Notes under the pieces: generated by a model
What the model was told of the DNA's origin: nothing
Seen by the model: only the letters and a program-made list of their open reading frames with translations
Database searches by the model: none
Translations under genes and position numbers: made by a program
Assembly: GCF_030268065.1 (NCBI RefSeq)
Contig: NZ_BSDD01000001.1
Location: 620,001-684,000 of the forward strand
Origin: Geothrix rubra
Lineage (GTDB): Bacteria; Acidobacteriota; Holophagae; Holophagales; Holophagaceae
Direction: 5' to 3'
DNA length: 64,000 bases
Part shown: piece after piece, positions 36,268 to 43,888 of the stretch
How the letters are laid out: each line of letters opens with the position of its first letter
Numbering within the stretch: position 1 is the first letter of the stretch

Positions 36268-38556
36268 TCAGGCCGCGTCCACCGGCTCGGAGCCGAAGAC
36301 GAGCCTCAGGGTCGCGAAGGCGATGGGCATGGCGCCGACGAGGAGGAAGATCATGTCGGCGACGATGCGGATCCACTCCAGCGTGTGGAAGGTGCCCCCC
36401 ATGAGGAAGGTCAGGCGACGGGCGTGCCAGTAGCCATGGGAGAGCACGTCCCAGAGCTGGATGACCCCCCCGGGAAAGAGGTCGAGCACCACCATCAGCC
36501 CCAGGCCGAGGTTGAGGCCCCAGAAGCCCAAGCGGATGAAGCCCTCCGCCCGGCCCCAGGCCGCATCGCCCTTGAGCTCCCGCAGGCAGAAGACCAGGAC
36601 GGCCAGGGCCAGCATCCCGAAGACGCCGAACATGGCCGCATGCCCGTGGTTGGCGGTGAGGGTGGTGCCGATCTCGAAGTAGGACACGATGGGCAGGTTG
36701 ATGAGGAAGCCGAAGACGCCCGCCCCGACGAAGTTCCACACCCCCACCGCGATGAGGAACCGGATGGCCCACCGCTGCTTCGCGGCCAGGGGGCGCCCGC
36801 AGTCCTCGCAGTTCTTGTCCTGCAGGCGGATGAAGTCCCAGGCATCGAGGGTCAGGAGGGTGAGGGGCACCACCTCCAGGGCGGAGAAGCTGGCCGCCAG
36901 CCCCATGTTCAGGGTCCCCTGGCCGGTGAAGTACCAGTGGTGCCCGATGCCCAGGATGCCCCCCGTCAGGTAGAGGATGGCGTCAAGGTAGATGAGCCGC
37001 GTCGCGGACTTCGCACTGACGAGGCCCAGCTGGAAGAACATCACCGCCACCAGCACCGTGGCGAAGAGCTCGAAGAACCCCTCCACCCAGAGGTGGATGA
37101 TCCAGAAGCGCCAGTTGTCGATGACGGCGAAGTTGGTGCGGGGCCCGTAGAACAGGGCCGGGAGGTAGAACAGCGGGATGGCGAAGGCCGCGTAGAAGAA
37201 GAGGGAGGGCAGCTCCCCTTGCTCCGTGCCCTTCATGGCCGGGCGGAGGGCCCGGAACATGAGGAAGAGCCAGAAGACGAGCCCGGCCGCCAGGAGCAGC
37301 TGCCAGAACCGGCCCAGGTCGAGGTACTCGCTGCCCTGGTGGCCCAGCCAGAACCACAGGCTGCCGAGCTTGTCGTTGATTCCGGCCATCTCCCCGAACA
37401 GGCTGCCGAAGACCACGACGGCCAGGGCCCCGAGCAGCAGGAGCGCGCCGGCCCGCTGGCCCCTGGGCTCGGCGCCGCCCACGAGGGGTGCCAGGAAGAG
37501 GCCGCCCCCCACCCAGGCGGTGGCGATCCAGAAGATGGCCAGTTGCAGGTGCCAGGTCCGCGCGAGGTTGTAGGGCAGCAGGCGGGCCAGGTCGAACCCG
37601 TAGAAGCCCCCGGGCTCGACGCGGTAGTGCGCGAGCACCCCGCCCAGGGCGGCCTGCCCCAGGAAGAGCAGGGCCACCACGGCGAAGAAGAGGCCCACGG
37701 CCCGCTGGCTGGGGGTGAGGGTCCAGGCATGGAGCCGGCCCTCCTCGGGATGGTTCCAACCGGCCGAACCACCCCACCCGAGGTAGTCGAACTTGCCGAA
37801 GACGAAGAGGATCAGGCCCAGGCCCCCCAGCAGGGTGATGAGGCTCAAGGCGCTCCACAGGTAGGTCGAGGCCGTCGGCGTATTGCCCACCAGGGGCTCG
37901 TAGGGCCAGTTGTTCGTGTAGGAGTAGTCCTTGCCCGGGCGCGGCGCCACCGTGGCCCAGGTGGCCCAGGCGAAGTAGTCCGCGAGGTGCTCGAGCTCCC
38001 GGTCGTCCCGGATGAACTTCGTGGGCAGGCCGACGGCAGCCGTGTCCCCCGAAAAGTAGTTCCGCCATTCCCCGCGCTGGAGGCGGTAGGACGCCTCCTC
38101 GGCCGCCGAGAACCGGAGCGTGTCCGTGCCCGGGTCGTAGCGGTTCTGCTTGAGCTGGGATTGCAGCAGGGCGCCGATCTCCAGGGCCTGGCCCTCCCCC
38201 AGATCCCGGAACGGACGGCCGTACCGGGCCATCGCCAGGGTGTCCCGTCCGATCTCGGCGAGGCGGTGGAGGTACTCGGCGGTGTAGTCCGGCCCGAGGT
38301 AGGCGCCGTGGCCCCACAGGGTCCCGTGTTCCATGAGGCCGTACTTCAGGAAGACCTCCTGGCCATCCTGGATGTCCCCGCCGGTGAAGAGCACCTGGCC
38401 CGAGGCCCCGAGGACCTGCGCCGGGATGGGGGGCGCGCCGCTGTAGGTCTTCGCCGTGACCCAGATCAGCAGGCTGAAGCCGAAGATCATCACGAGGATG
38501 GCGGCCTGGCGCCAGCGCGGAGAGAGGGGAGCAGAGTCGGGCAGCGAACTGCTCAT
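36268..38556 (-). CDS. norZ: quinol-dependent nitric oxide reductase (qNOR)
   Basis: A 762-residue single-chain nitric oxide reductase that reduces NO to N2O with quinol. The N-terminal extension (residues 30-240) is the cytochrome-c-like, heme-less domain of qNOR, with YGLMEHGTLWGHGAYLGPDYTAE as the familiar segment. About 13 membrane helices follow with HLQLAIFWIATAWVGGGLFLAP, HQGSEYLDLGRFWQ, IIHLWVEGFFELFATVLVA and GHHWYFTGQ providing heme b, b3 and FeB histidines, plus the conserved Glu residues. The ATG has AGGAG 8 bases upstream. The intergenic region upstream is AT-rich and carries a direct repeat. No norC is present, consistent with qNOR. Confidence 0.94.
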   Translation of the reverse strand: MSSSLPDSAPLSPRWRQAAILVMIFGFSLLIWVTAKTYSGAPPIPAQVLGASGQVLFTGGDIQDGQEVFLKYGLMEHGTLWGHGAYLGPDYTAEYLHRLAEIGRDTLAMARYGRPFRDLGEGQALEIGALLQSQLKQNRYDPGTDTLRFSAAEEASYRLQRGEWRNYFSGDTAAVGLPTKFIRDDRELEHLADYFAWATWATVAPRPGKDYSYTNNWPYEPLVGNTPTASTYLWSALSLITLLGGLGLILFVFGKFDYLGWGGSAGWNHPEEGRLHAWTLTPSQRAVGLFFAVVALLFLGQAALGGVLAHYRVEPGGFYGFDLARLLPYNLARTWHLQLAIFWIATAWVGGGLFLAPLVGGAEPRGQRAGALLLLGALAVVVFGSLFGEMAGINDKLGSLWFWLGHQGSEYLDLGRFWQLLLAAGLVFWLFLMFRALRPAMKGTEQGELPSLFFYAAFAIPLFYLPALFYGPRTNFAVIDNWRFWIIHLWVEGFFELFATVLVAVMFFQLGLVSAKSATRLIYLDAILYLTGGILGIGHHWYFTGQGTLNMGLAASFSALEVVPLTLLTLDAWDFIRLQDKNCEDCGRPLAAKQRWAIRFLIAVGVWNFVGAGVFGFLINLPIVSYFEIGTTLTANHGHAAMFGVFGMLALAVLVFCLRELKGDAAWGRAEGFIRLGFWGLNLGLGLMVVLDLFPGGVIQLWDVLSHGYWHARRLTFLMGGTFHTLEWIRIVADMIFLLVGAMPIAFATLRLVFGSEPVDAA

Positions 38557-38613
38557 GGCGCATTCTCCTGTTTGGACTGCTTTCAAAAAACAATCAAACA
38601 GTGCTCGCGAATG

Positions 38614-38627
38614 GATCAATGATCAAT
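38614..38627 (-). repeat. direct heptamer repeat upstream of qNOR
   Basis: ATTGATC occurs twice without a gap on the minus strand, about 58 bases before the qNOR ATG, in a 110-base AT-rich intergenic stretch. It contains FNR/DNR-like half sites (TTGAT), but no matching inverted half. It may be a binding site for an NO- or oxygen-responsive regulator; this is inference. Confidence 0.4.
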
Positions 38628-38667
38628 CCGAAAGGGCGAGAGGGTCCCCGGGACGCCCGGATCCGGC

Positions 38668-39351
38668 TCAGACCTGGCCCCCCACCCCCGTGACCTCGCC
38701 CGCACTCAGCCGCCGGACGCCCGTGGCGGTGGCCACTTTCAAGCGGCCGTCCGGTTCCCAGCCCAGGCAGGTGCCCTGGCCGTCCTCCCAGCGGAGGGGG
38801 TCCCCTTCCCCAGGCCATCGGAAGACAGGTTGAAGGTCCTCCTCCAAATTTTTCCAAAATTTGGAGATATGAAGAGCAAGATCAGGCACCGGAGGGATAT
38901 CCAGGCCCAGGTCTCCCAGGCACCCGGGGGGGATGGCCCGGCCGGGGATCTCCGGGGCCGCGGTCAGGTTCACGCCCAGCCCCAGGATCAGCCGCCCCCC
39001 CACCTGCTCGCCCAGGATGCCCCCCAGTTTCCGGAGCCGGCCGTCCTTCCAGGCCACGAGGTCGTTGGGCCACTTCAGCCCCAGGACCCGGCCTTCCGGG
39101 TCCAGCACCCGGGCGGCGGCGGTCATGGCCCGCTGCATGACCACGCCGGGAGCCACGCCCGGAAGGGGCGGCAGCGCGGCCGAGAGCCAGAGCCCGGCCC
39201 CGGCGGCGCTCTCCCAGCGGTTGCCCTGGCGGCCCCGGCCCTCGGTCTGGCGGTCCGCCAGGACGGCGCAGAATCCCAGCTCCGGGTGCCGCCTCAGGAA
39301 GGCCTGGGTGGAATCCACCGAGGCCAGCCGGATCATGGGCAGGTCCGTCAT
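38668..39351 (-). CDS. birA: biotin-[acetyl-CoA-carboxylase] ligase
   Basis: A 227-residue BirA without the N-terminal DNA-binding domain, so it is a pure ligase that attaches biotin to the biotin carboxyl carrier protein. The N-terminal RLASVDSTQAFLRR, the ADRQTEGRGRQGNRWESAAG loop that holds biotinyl-AMP, LGLKWPNDLVAWKDGRLRKL with the conserved KWPND, and LGLGVNLTAAPEI are all present. The C-terminal 40 residues form the small SH3-like domain. Its ATG overlaps the coaX stop by 4 bases; the pairing with coaX is common in bacteria. A longer upstream frame runs into coaX. Confidence 0.92.
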   Translation of the reverse strand: MTDLPMIRLASVDSTQAFLRRHPELGFCAVLADRQTEGRGRQGNRWESAAGAGLWLSAALPPLPGVAPGVVMQRAMTAAARVLDPEGRVLGLKWPNDLVAWKDGRLRKLGGILGEQVGGRLILGLGVNLTAAPEIPGRAIPPGCLGDLGLDIPPVPDLALHISKFWKNLEEDLQPVFRWPGEGDPLRWEDGQGTCLGWEPDGRLKVATATGVRRLSAGEVTGVGGQV

Positions 39352-40148
39352 GCGGGGCGGCGGCCGCCCTGGTTCCTCAGCCAGAGGATGCGGAGTCCGT
39401 CGAGGGTGAGGTCCGGCGAGACATGCTGGATGCGCGGGATGTGCGGGGCCATGACCCGGCCCAGGCCCCCCGTGGCCACCACCTGGGCCTCGGGGCACTC
39501 CTCCAGCAGGCGCTGGAGGATGCCGTCCACCATCCCGATATAGCCGTAGAAGATGCCGGCCTGCATGGCCTGGACGGTGTTGCGCCCCACCAGGCGCTCC
39601 GGCTCGGCGATCTCCACGCGCGGCAGGCGGCTGGCCCGCTGGAAGAGGGCCTCGGCGCTGATCTTCACGCCGGGCGTGATGAGGCCCCCGAGGTACTCCT
39701 TCTTCGCGTTCACCACATCGAAGGTGGTGGCCGTGCCGAAATCCACCACGATGAGGGGCGCGCCGTACTTCTCGATGCCCGCCACGGCGTTCACCAGGCG
39801 GTCGGCCCCCAGCTCGGCGGGGTTGTCGATGAGCACCTTCACGCCCGTCTTCACGCCCGGCTCCACGTAGAAGGCCTCCACCCCGAAGTAGGTCTTCGAG
39901 AGGGCCATGAGGATCGGGTGCAGGGGCGGCACCACGCAGGAGATGGCCACGTGCTTGATCTGGGAGGCCTCGATGCCGCGGTGGCGCATGAGGGCCAGGG
40001 CCGACAGGCCGTATTCGTCCACGGTGCGCTCGCGGCTGGTGGCCAGGCGCCAGGAGCAGATCAGGGGCGCGTCCGGCCCCTGGGTGAGGTCGAAGATCCC
40101 CAGCACCACGTTGGTGTTTCCGACATCCACGGCCAGCAGCAGACTCAT
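39348..40148 (-). CDS. coaX: type III pantothenate kinase
   Basis: A 266-residue CoaX that phosphorylates pantothenate in the first step of CoA synthesis. The ASKHA-fold motifs are LLAVDVGNTNVVLGIFDL (phosphate 1), GADRLVNAVAG, IVVDFGTATTFDVVNAK (phosphate 2), GGLITPGVKISAEALF, and GYIGMVDGILQRL near the C-terminus. The ATG at 40148 has GGAG 5 bases upstream. It forms a tight pair with birA. CoaX needs a monovalent cation and is not feedback-inhibited by CoA, unlike CoaA. Confidence 0.95.
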   Translation of the reverse strand: MSLLLAVDVGNTNVVLGIFDLTQGPDAPLICSWRLATSRERTVDEYGLSALALMRHRGIEASQIKHVAISCVVPPLHPILMALSKTYFGVEAFYVEPGVKTGVKVLIDNPAELGADRLVNAVAGIEKYGAPLIVVDFGTATTFDVVNAKKEYLGGLITPGVKISAEALFQRASRLPRVEIAEPERLVGRNTVQAMQAGIFYGYIGMVDGILQRLLEECPEAQVVATGGLGRVMAPHIPRIQHVSPDLTLDGLRILWLRNQGGRRPA

Positions 40149-40258
40149 GGCGACTCCGAGCACTCCAGGATGGCCGGAGGGCGCCCCGGCCGCCAGTCCC
40201 CCGATGTGATGCCCGTTCCGGGGCCTCTCGCTAAGCTGGAGGGTCCTCAGGAGCCGCC

Positions 40259-41629
40259 ATGCCCCGTACCATCATCGAGCCCTTCCGCATCAAGTCCGTG
40301 GAGCCCATCCGCATGACCACGCCGCAGGAGCGGGTGGCCCTGCTGGAGGAGGCCAAGCTGAACGTGTTCAAGCTGAGGGCGGATGACGTGCTGCTGGACT
40401 TCCTCACGGACAGCGGCACCGGCGCCATGTCCGCGAAGCAGTGGGGTGCCATCATGGAGGGCGACGAGAGCTACGCCGGCGCCAACTCCTTCTTCCGGCT
40501 CGAGGCGGTGCTCAAGGAGCTGACCGGGTACAAGCACATCATCCCCACCCACCAGGGCCGGGCCGCCGAGCGCATCCTCTTCTCCGTGGCCACGAAGAAG
40601 GGGGATCTCGTCCCCAACAACACGCACTTCGACACCACCCGCGCGAACCTGGAATACGCCGGCGGCGAGGCCGCGGACCTGGTGATCCCCGAGGGCCTCC
40701 AGCCCAGGACCCGCCACCCCTTCAAGGGCAACATCGACCTGGAGAAGGTGGAGGACCTGCTCAAGCGCGAGGGCCACCGCATCCCCTTCGGCATGATGAC
40801 CCTCACCAACAACAGCGGCGGCGGCCAGCCCGTGAGCCTGGCCAACCTGCGGGCCTACAGCGCCCTCCTGAAGAAGCACGGCAAGCCCCTCATCCTGGAT
40901 GTCTGCCGCTTCGCCGAGAACGCCATGTTCATCAAGCTCCGGGAGGAGGGCCAGCAGCACCGCAGCGTGAAGGAGATCGCCCAGGAGATCTTCAGCCTGG
41001 CCGACGGCTGCACCATGAGCGCGAAGAAGGACGGGCTCGTGAACATCGGCGGCTTCCTGGCCCTGAACCAGGACACCTGGGTGGAAGCCGCCAAGAACAT
41101 GCTGATCCTCACCGAGGGCTTCCCCACGTACGGCGGCCTGGCCGGCCGCGACCTGGCCGCGCTGGCCGTGGGCCTGGAGGAGGGCCTGCACGAGGACTAC
41201 CTCCGCTACCGCCTGCGCACCGCGGAATACATGGGCGAGAAGCTGCTGGCCGGCGGCGTCTCCATCGTGGAACCCACGGGCGGCCACGCCGTCTACATCG
41301 ACGCCAAGGAGTTCCTGCCCCACCTGAAGTCCGAGGACTACCCGGCCTGGAGCCTCTGCAACGCCCTCTACCTGGAGGCCGGCATCCGGGGCGTGGAGAT
41401 CGGCTCCGTCATGTTCGGCCGGCACCTGGAGGACGGCAGCGAGGCCTACCACCCCATGGAGCTCGTCCGCCTGGCCTTCCCCCGGCGCATGTACACCCAG
41501 AGCCACTTCGACTACGCCGCCGAGGCCATCTGCGAGCTGAAGGCCAAGGCCCACACGGTCCGCGGCGTCCGCATCGTGAAGCAGAGCAAGTACCTGCGCC
41601 ACTTCACCGCCGAGATGCGCTGGGCCTGA
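40259..41629 (+). CDS. tnaA: tryptophanase (tryptophan indole-lyase), beta-eliminating lyase family
   Basis: A 456-residue PLP enzyme that splits tryptophan into indole, pyruvate and ammonia. Overall it resembles tyrosine phenol-lyase (FRIKSVEPIRM, DFLTDSGTGAMSAKQW, VEPTGGHAVYIDA). However, three residues that separate the two enzymes are tryptophanase-type: Asp in HFDTTRANL (Thr in TPL), Ile in GVEIGSVMF (Arg in TPL), and His in YLRHFTAEM (Phe in TPL). The PLP lysine is in GCTMSAKKDGL. The start follows CAGGAGCCGCC. There is no tnaC-like leader with Trp upstream, and no tnaB permease nearby. Confidence 0.87.
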   Translation: MPRTIIEPFRIKSVEPIRMTTPQERVALLEEAKLNVFKLRADDVLLDFLTDSGTGAMSAKQWGAIMEGDESYAGANSFFRLEAVLKELTGYKHIIPTHQGRAAERILFSVATKKGDLVPNNTHFDTTRANLEYAGGEAADLVIPEGLQPRTRHPFKGNIDLEKVEDLLKREGHRIPFGMMTLTNNSGGGQPVSLANLRAYSALLKKHGKPLILDVCRFAENAMFIKLREEGQQHRSVKEIAQEIFSLADGCTMSAKKDGLVNIGGFLALNQDTWVEAAKNMLILTEGFPTYGGLAGRDLAALAVGLEEGLHEDYLRYRLRTAEYMGEKLLAGGVSIVEPTGGHAVYIDAKEFLPHLKSEDYPAWSLCNALYLEAGIRGVEIGSVMFGRHLEDGSEAYHPMELVRLAFPRRMYTQSHFDYAAEAICELKAKAHTVRGVRIVKQSKYLRHFTAEMRWA

Positions 41630-41678
41630 GCAGGTCGGATGGGCGGTAGGATGGGCGGATCCTCCCGAGGGACCGCCC

Positions 41679-43082
41679 ATGACCGCCCTGTCGATCGATG
41701 ATCTCTTCGCCCGCCAGCAGGCCGCCCGCTGGCGGGTGGCCGCCACCTCCGCCCAGCAGCGGCGCGCCAAGCTCAGGGCCCTCCTGGACGCCCTCATGGC
41801 CCACCGGGCCGAGGCCCAGGCGGCCCTGGCCGCGGACTTCCGGAAGGCCCCGGAGGAGGTGGACCTCACGGAACTCTACCCGGTCATCGGAGAGATCAAG
41901 GACGCCCTGCGCCACCTGCCCCGCTGGATGAAGCCGCGGAAGGTCCCCACGCCCATCGGCCTCCTCGGCAGTGCGGGCACCCTCCGGTACGAGCCCCGGG
42001 GCGTGGTGCTCATCATCAGTCCCTGGAACTACCCCATCTACCTCACCCTGGGCCCGCTCGTCTCCGCGATCGCCGCGGGGAACTGCGCCATCCTGAAACC
42101 CTCCGAGTTCACGCCGCACACCACGGCCTTCCTCCGGAAGCTGCTGACAGGCTTGTTCCCCGAGGAGGAGGTGGCCCTGGTGGAGGGCGCGGCCGAGGCC
42201 GCCCAGGCCCTCCTCGCCCTGCCCTTCGACCACATCTTCTTCACCGGCAGTCCCGCCGTGGGCAAGGTGGTGATGAAGGCCGCCTCGGAGCACCTGGCCT
42301 CCGTGACCCTGGAACTGGGCGGCAAGTCGCCGGTGCTGGTGGATGCTGACGCGGACCTCCGCGTGGCGGCCCGGAAGATCGCGTGGGGCAAGGGCCTCAA
42401 CGGAGGGCAGACCTGCGTGGCGCCCGACTACGTGCTGGTGCACGGCCAGGTGCATGACGCCCTGGTGGCGGAGCTGAAGCGGGCCTTCGAGGCCTTCTAC
42501 GGGGCCGATCCCGAGGCCCGGAAGGCCAGCCCGGACTTCGCCCGCATCATCAATCCCCGCCACCACGCCCGGCTGGCCGGCCTCCTCCGCGATTCCAGGG
42601 GCCTGGTGGTGTTCGGTGGGGAGCAGGACGCCGAAACGCTCTATCTCTCCCCCACGCTGCTGACGGAAGCGGACCCCGCCTCGCCCGTGATGCAGGAGGA
42701 GATCTTCGGGCCCATCCTGCCCATCCTGAAGGTGCCCGACATGGACGCGGCCGTGGCCTTCGTGAACGCCCGCCCCAAGCCCCTGGCGCTCTATGTCTTC
42801 AGCGGCAGCCGGCGGAACGCCGAATCGCTCGTGGCGAGGACCACGGCCGGGGGCGGGTGCATCAACGACACCGTCCTGCACTTCGTGCACACGGGCCTGC
42901 CCACGGGGGGCGTGAACACCTCCGGCTTCGGCAAGGCCCACGGCTTCTACGGCTTCGAGACCTTTTCCAACGCCCGCGGCACGCTGCGCCAGCGTAGCCG
43001 CTGGTCCGCCATCCAGCTCATGTACCCGCCCTACACCGGCTTCGTGCGGCGATTGATCGACCTGACCCTGAAGTATTTCTAG
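41679..43082 (+). CDS. aldehyde dehydrogenase, class 3/fatty-aldehyde type
   Basis: A 467-residue NAD(P)-dependent aldehyde dehydrogenase. IISPWNYPIYLTLGPLVSAI, KPSEFTPHTTAFL, FFTGSPAVGKVVMKAA (cofactor Gly motif), VTLELGGKSPVLVDADAD (catalytic Glu), and GGQTCVAPDYVLV (nucleophile Cys) are in the class 3 order. EEIFGPILPIL and the terminal MYPPYTGFVRRLIDLTLKYF tail recall fatty-aldehyde dehydrogenases, in which the C-terminus can bind the membrane. The ATG follows CGAGGGACCGCCC. Its last 4 bases overlap the convergent PhzF gene. Confidence 0.92.
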   Translation: MTALSIDDLFARQQAARWRVAATSAQQRRAKLRALLDALMAHRAEAQAALAADFRKAPEEVDLTELYPVIGEIKDALRHLPRWMKPRKVPTPIGLLGSAGTLRYEPRGVVLIISPWNYPIYLTLGPLVSAIAAGNCAILKPSEFTPHTTAFLRKLLTGLFPEEEVALVEGAAEAAQALLALPFDHIFFTGSPAVGKVVMKAASEHLASVTLELGGKSPVLVDADADLRVAARKIAWGKGLNGGQTCVAPDYVLVHGQVHDALVAELKRAFEAFYGADPEARKASPDFARIINPRHHARLAGLLRDSRGLVVFGGEQDAETLYLSPTLLTEADPASPVMQEEIFGPILPILKVPDMDAAVAFVNARPKPLALYVFSGSRRNAESLVARTTAGGGCINDTVLHFVHTGLPTGGVNTSGFGKAHGFYGFETFSNARGTLRQRSRWSAIQLMYPPYTGFVRRLIDLTLKYF

Positions 43083-43858
43083 AGGAAGAAGGTCCCCTCC
43101 AGCACCTTCACGGCCCGGCCGGCGATGGCCACGCGCTCGCCCCTCGCCTCGCAGAAGAGCTCGCCGCCCCGGGGGGAGACCTGGAGGGCCCGGAGCTTCG
43201 TCTTGCCCAGGCGCTGGGCCCAGAAGGGCACCAGGGTGGTGTGGGCGCTGCCGGTGACGGGATCCTCGGGCACGCCCTTCCGGGGGGCGAAGAACCGGGA
43301 GACGAAGTCGGCCTCCTGGCCGCGGGCCGTGACGATGACCGCGAACTCGTCGAAGCGGGCCAGGGCCGTGAGATCGGGCTGGAGGGCACGCACGGTGGCC
43401 TCGGAATCCAGCACCGCAACCAGGTCCCGTGCCCGCCAGCACGCCACGGGAGTCGCGCCCAGGGCCTCCGCAAGGCCCTGCGGGGGCTCGGCCGCCACCG
43501 GGGGCCGGCTGGGGAAGTCCAGCACCAGCAGCTCCCCTTCCCGAGCCACGGAGAGTGGGCCGCTGCGGGACTGGAAGGTCACGGAGGTCCGGCGCGGCTC
43601 CAGCACCGTGAAATACACGAAGGCCGAGGCGAGGGTGGCGTGGCCGCAGAGGTCCACTTCGCAGGCGGGCGTGAACCAGCGGATGCGGTGGCCATCGCCC
43701 TCCGGGGCGAAGAAGGCGGTCTCCGAGAGGGCGTTCTCGGCCGCGATGGCCTGCATGAGATCGTCCGGAAGCCACGCCGCCAGGGGCACCACGGCCGCCG
43801 GATTCCCGGCGAATGGGCGCGAGGCGAAGGCGTCGATCTGGTACAGGGGCAGTCGCAT
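43079..43858 (-). CDS. PhzF family isomerase
   Basis: A 259-residue protein of the PhzF/diaminopimelate-epimerase fold. LYQIDAFASRPFAGNPAAVV is the N-terminal signature, the catalytic Glu is in ENALSETAFF, and TPACEVDLCGHATLASA with EDPVTGSAHTTLVPF in the second half completes the two-domain pattern. Despite the name, most members are unrelated to phenazine synthesis and the substrate is unknown. No phenazine genes are nearby. It is a stand-alone gene convergent to the aldehyde dehydrogenase. Confidence 0.9.
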   Translation of the reverse strand: MRLPLYQIDAFASRPFAGNPAAVVPLAAWLPDDLMQAIAAENALSETAFFAPEGDGHRIRWFTPACEVDLCGHATLASAFVYFTVLEPRRTSVTFQSRSGPLSVAREGELLVLDFPSRPPVAAEPPQGLAEALGATPVACWRARDLVAVLDSEATVRALQPDLTALARFDEFAVIVTARGQEADFVSRFFAPRKGVPEDPVTGSAHTTLVPFWAQRLGKTKLRALQVSPRGGELFCEARGERVAIAGRAVKVLEGTFFL

Positions 43859-43888
43859 GGCTCAGGGTAACCGTGTTGGCCCGCCCGT

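Noticed and set aside
40149-40258. A tnaC-like leader before tryptophanase
   Set aside because: No short frame with a Trp codon and no suitable hairpin was found in the 110-base gap.
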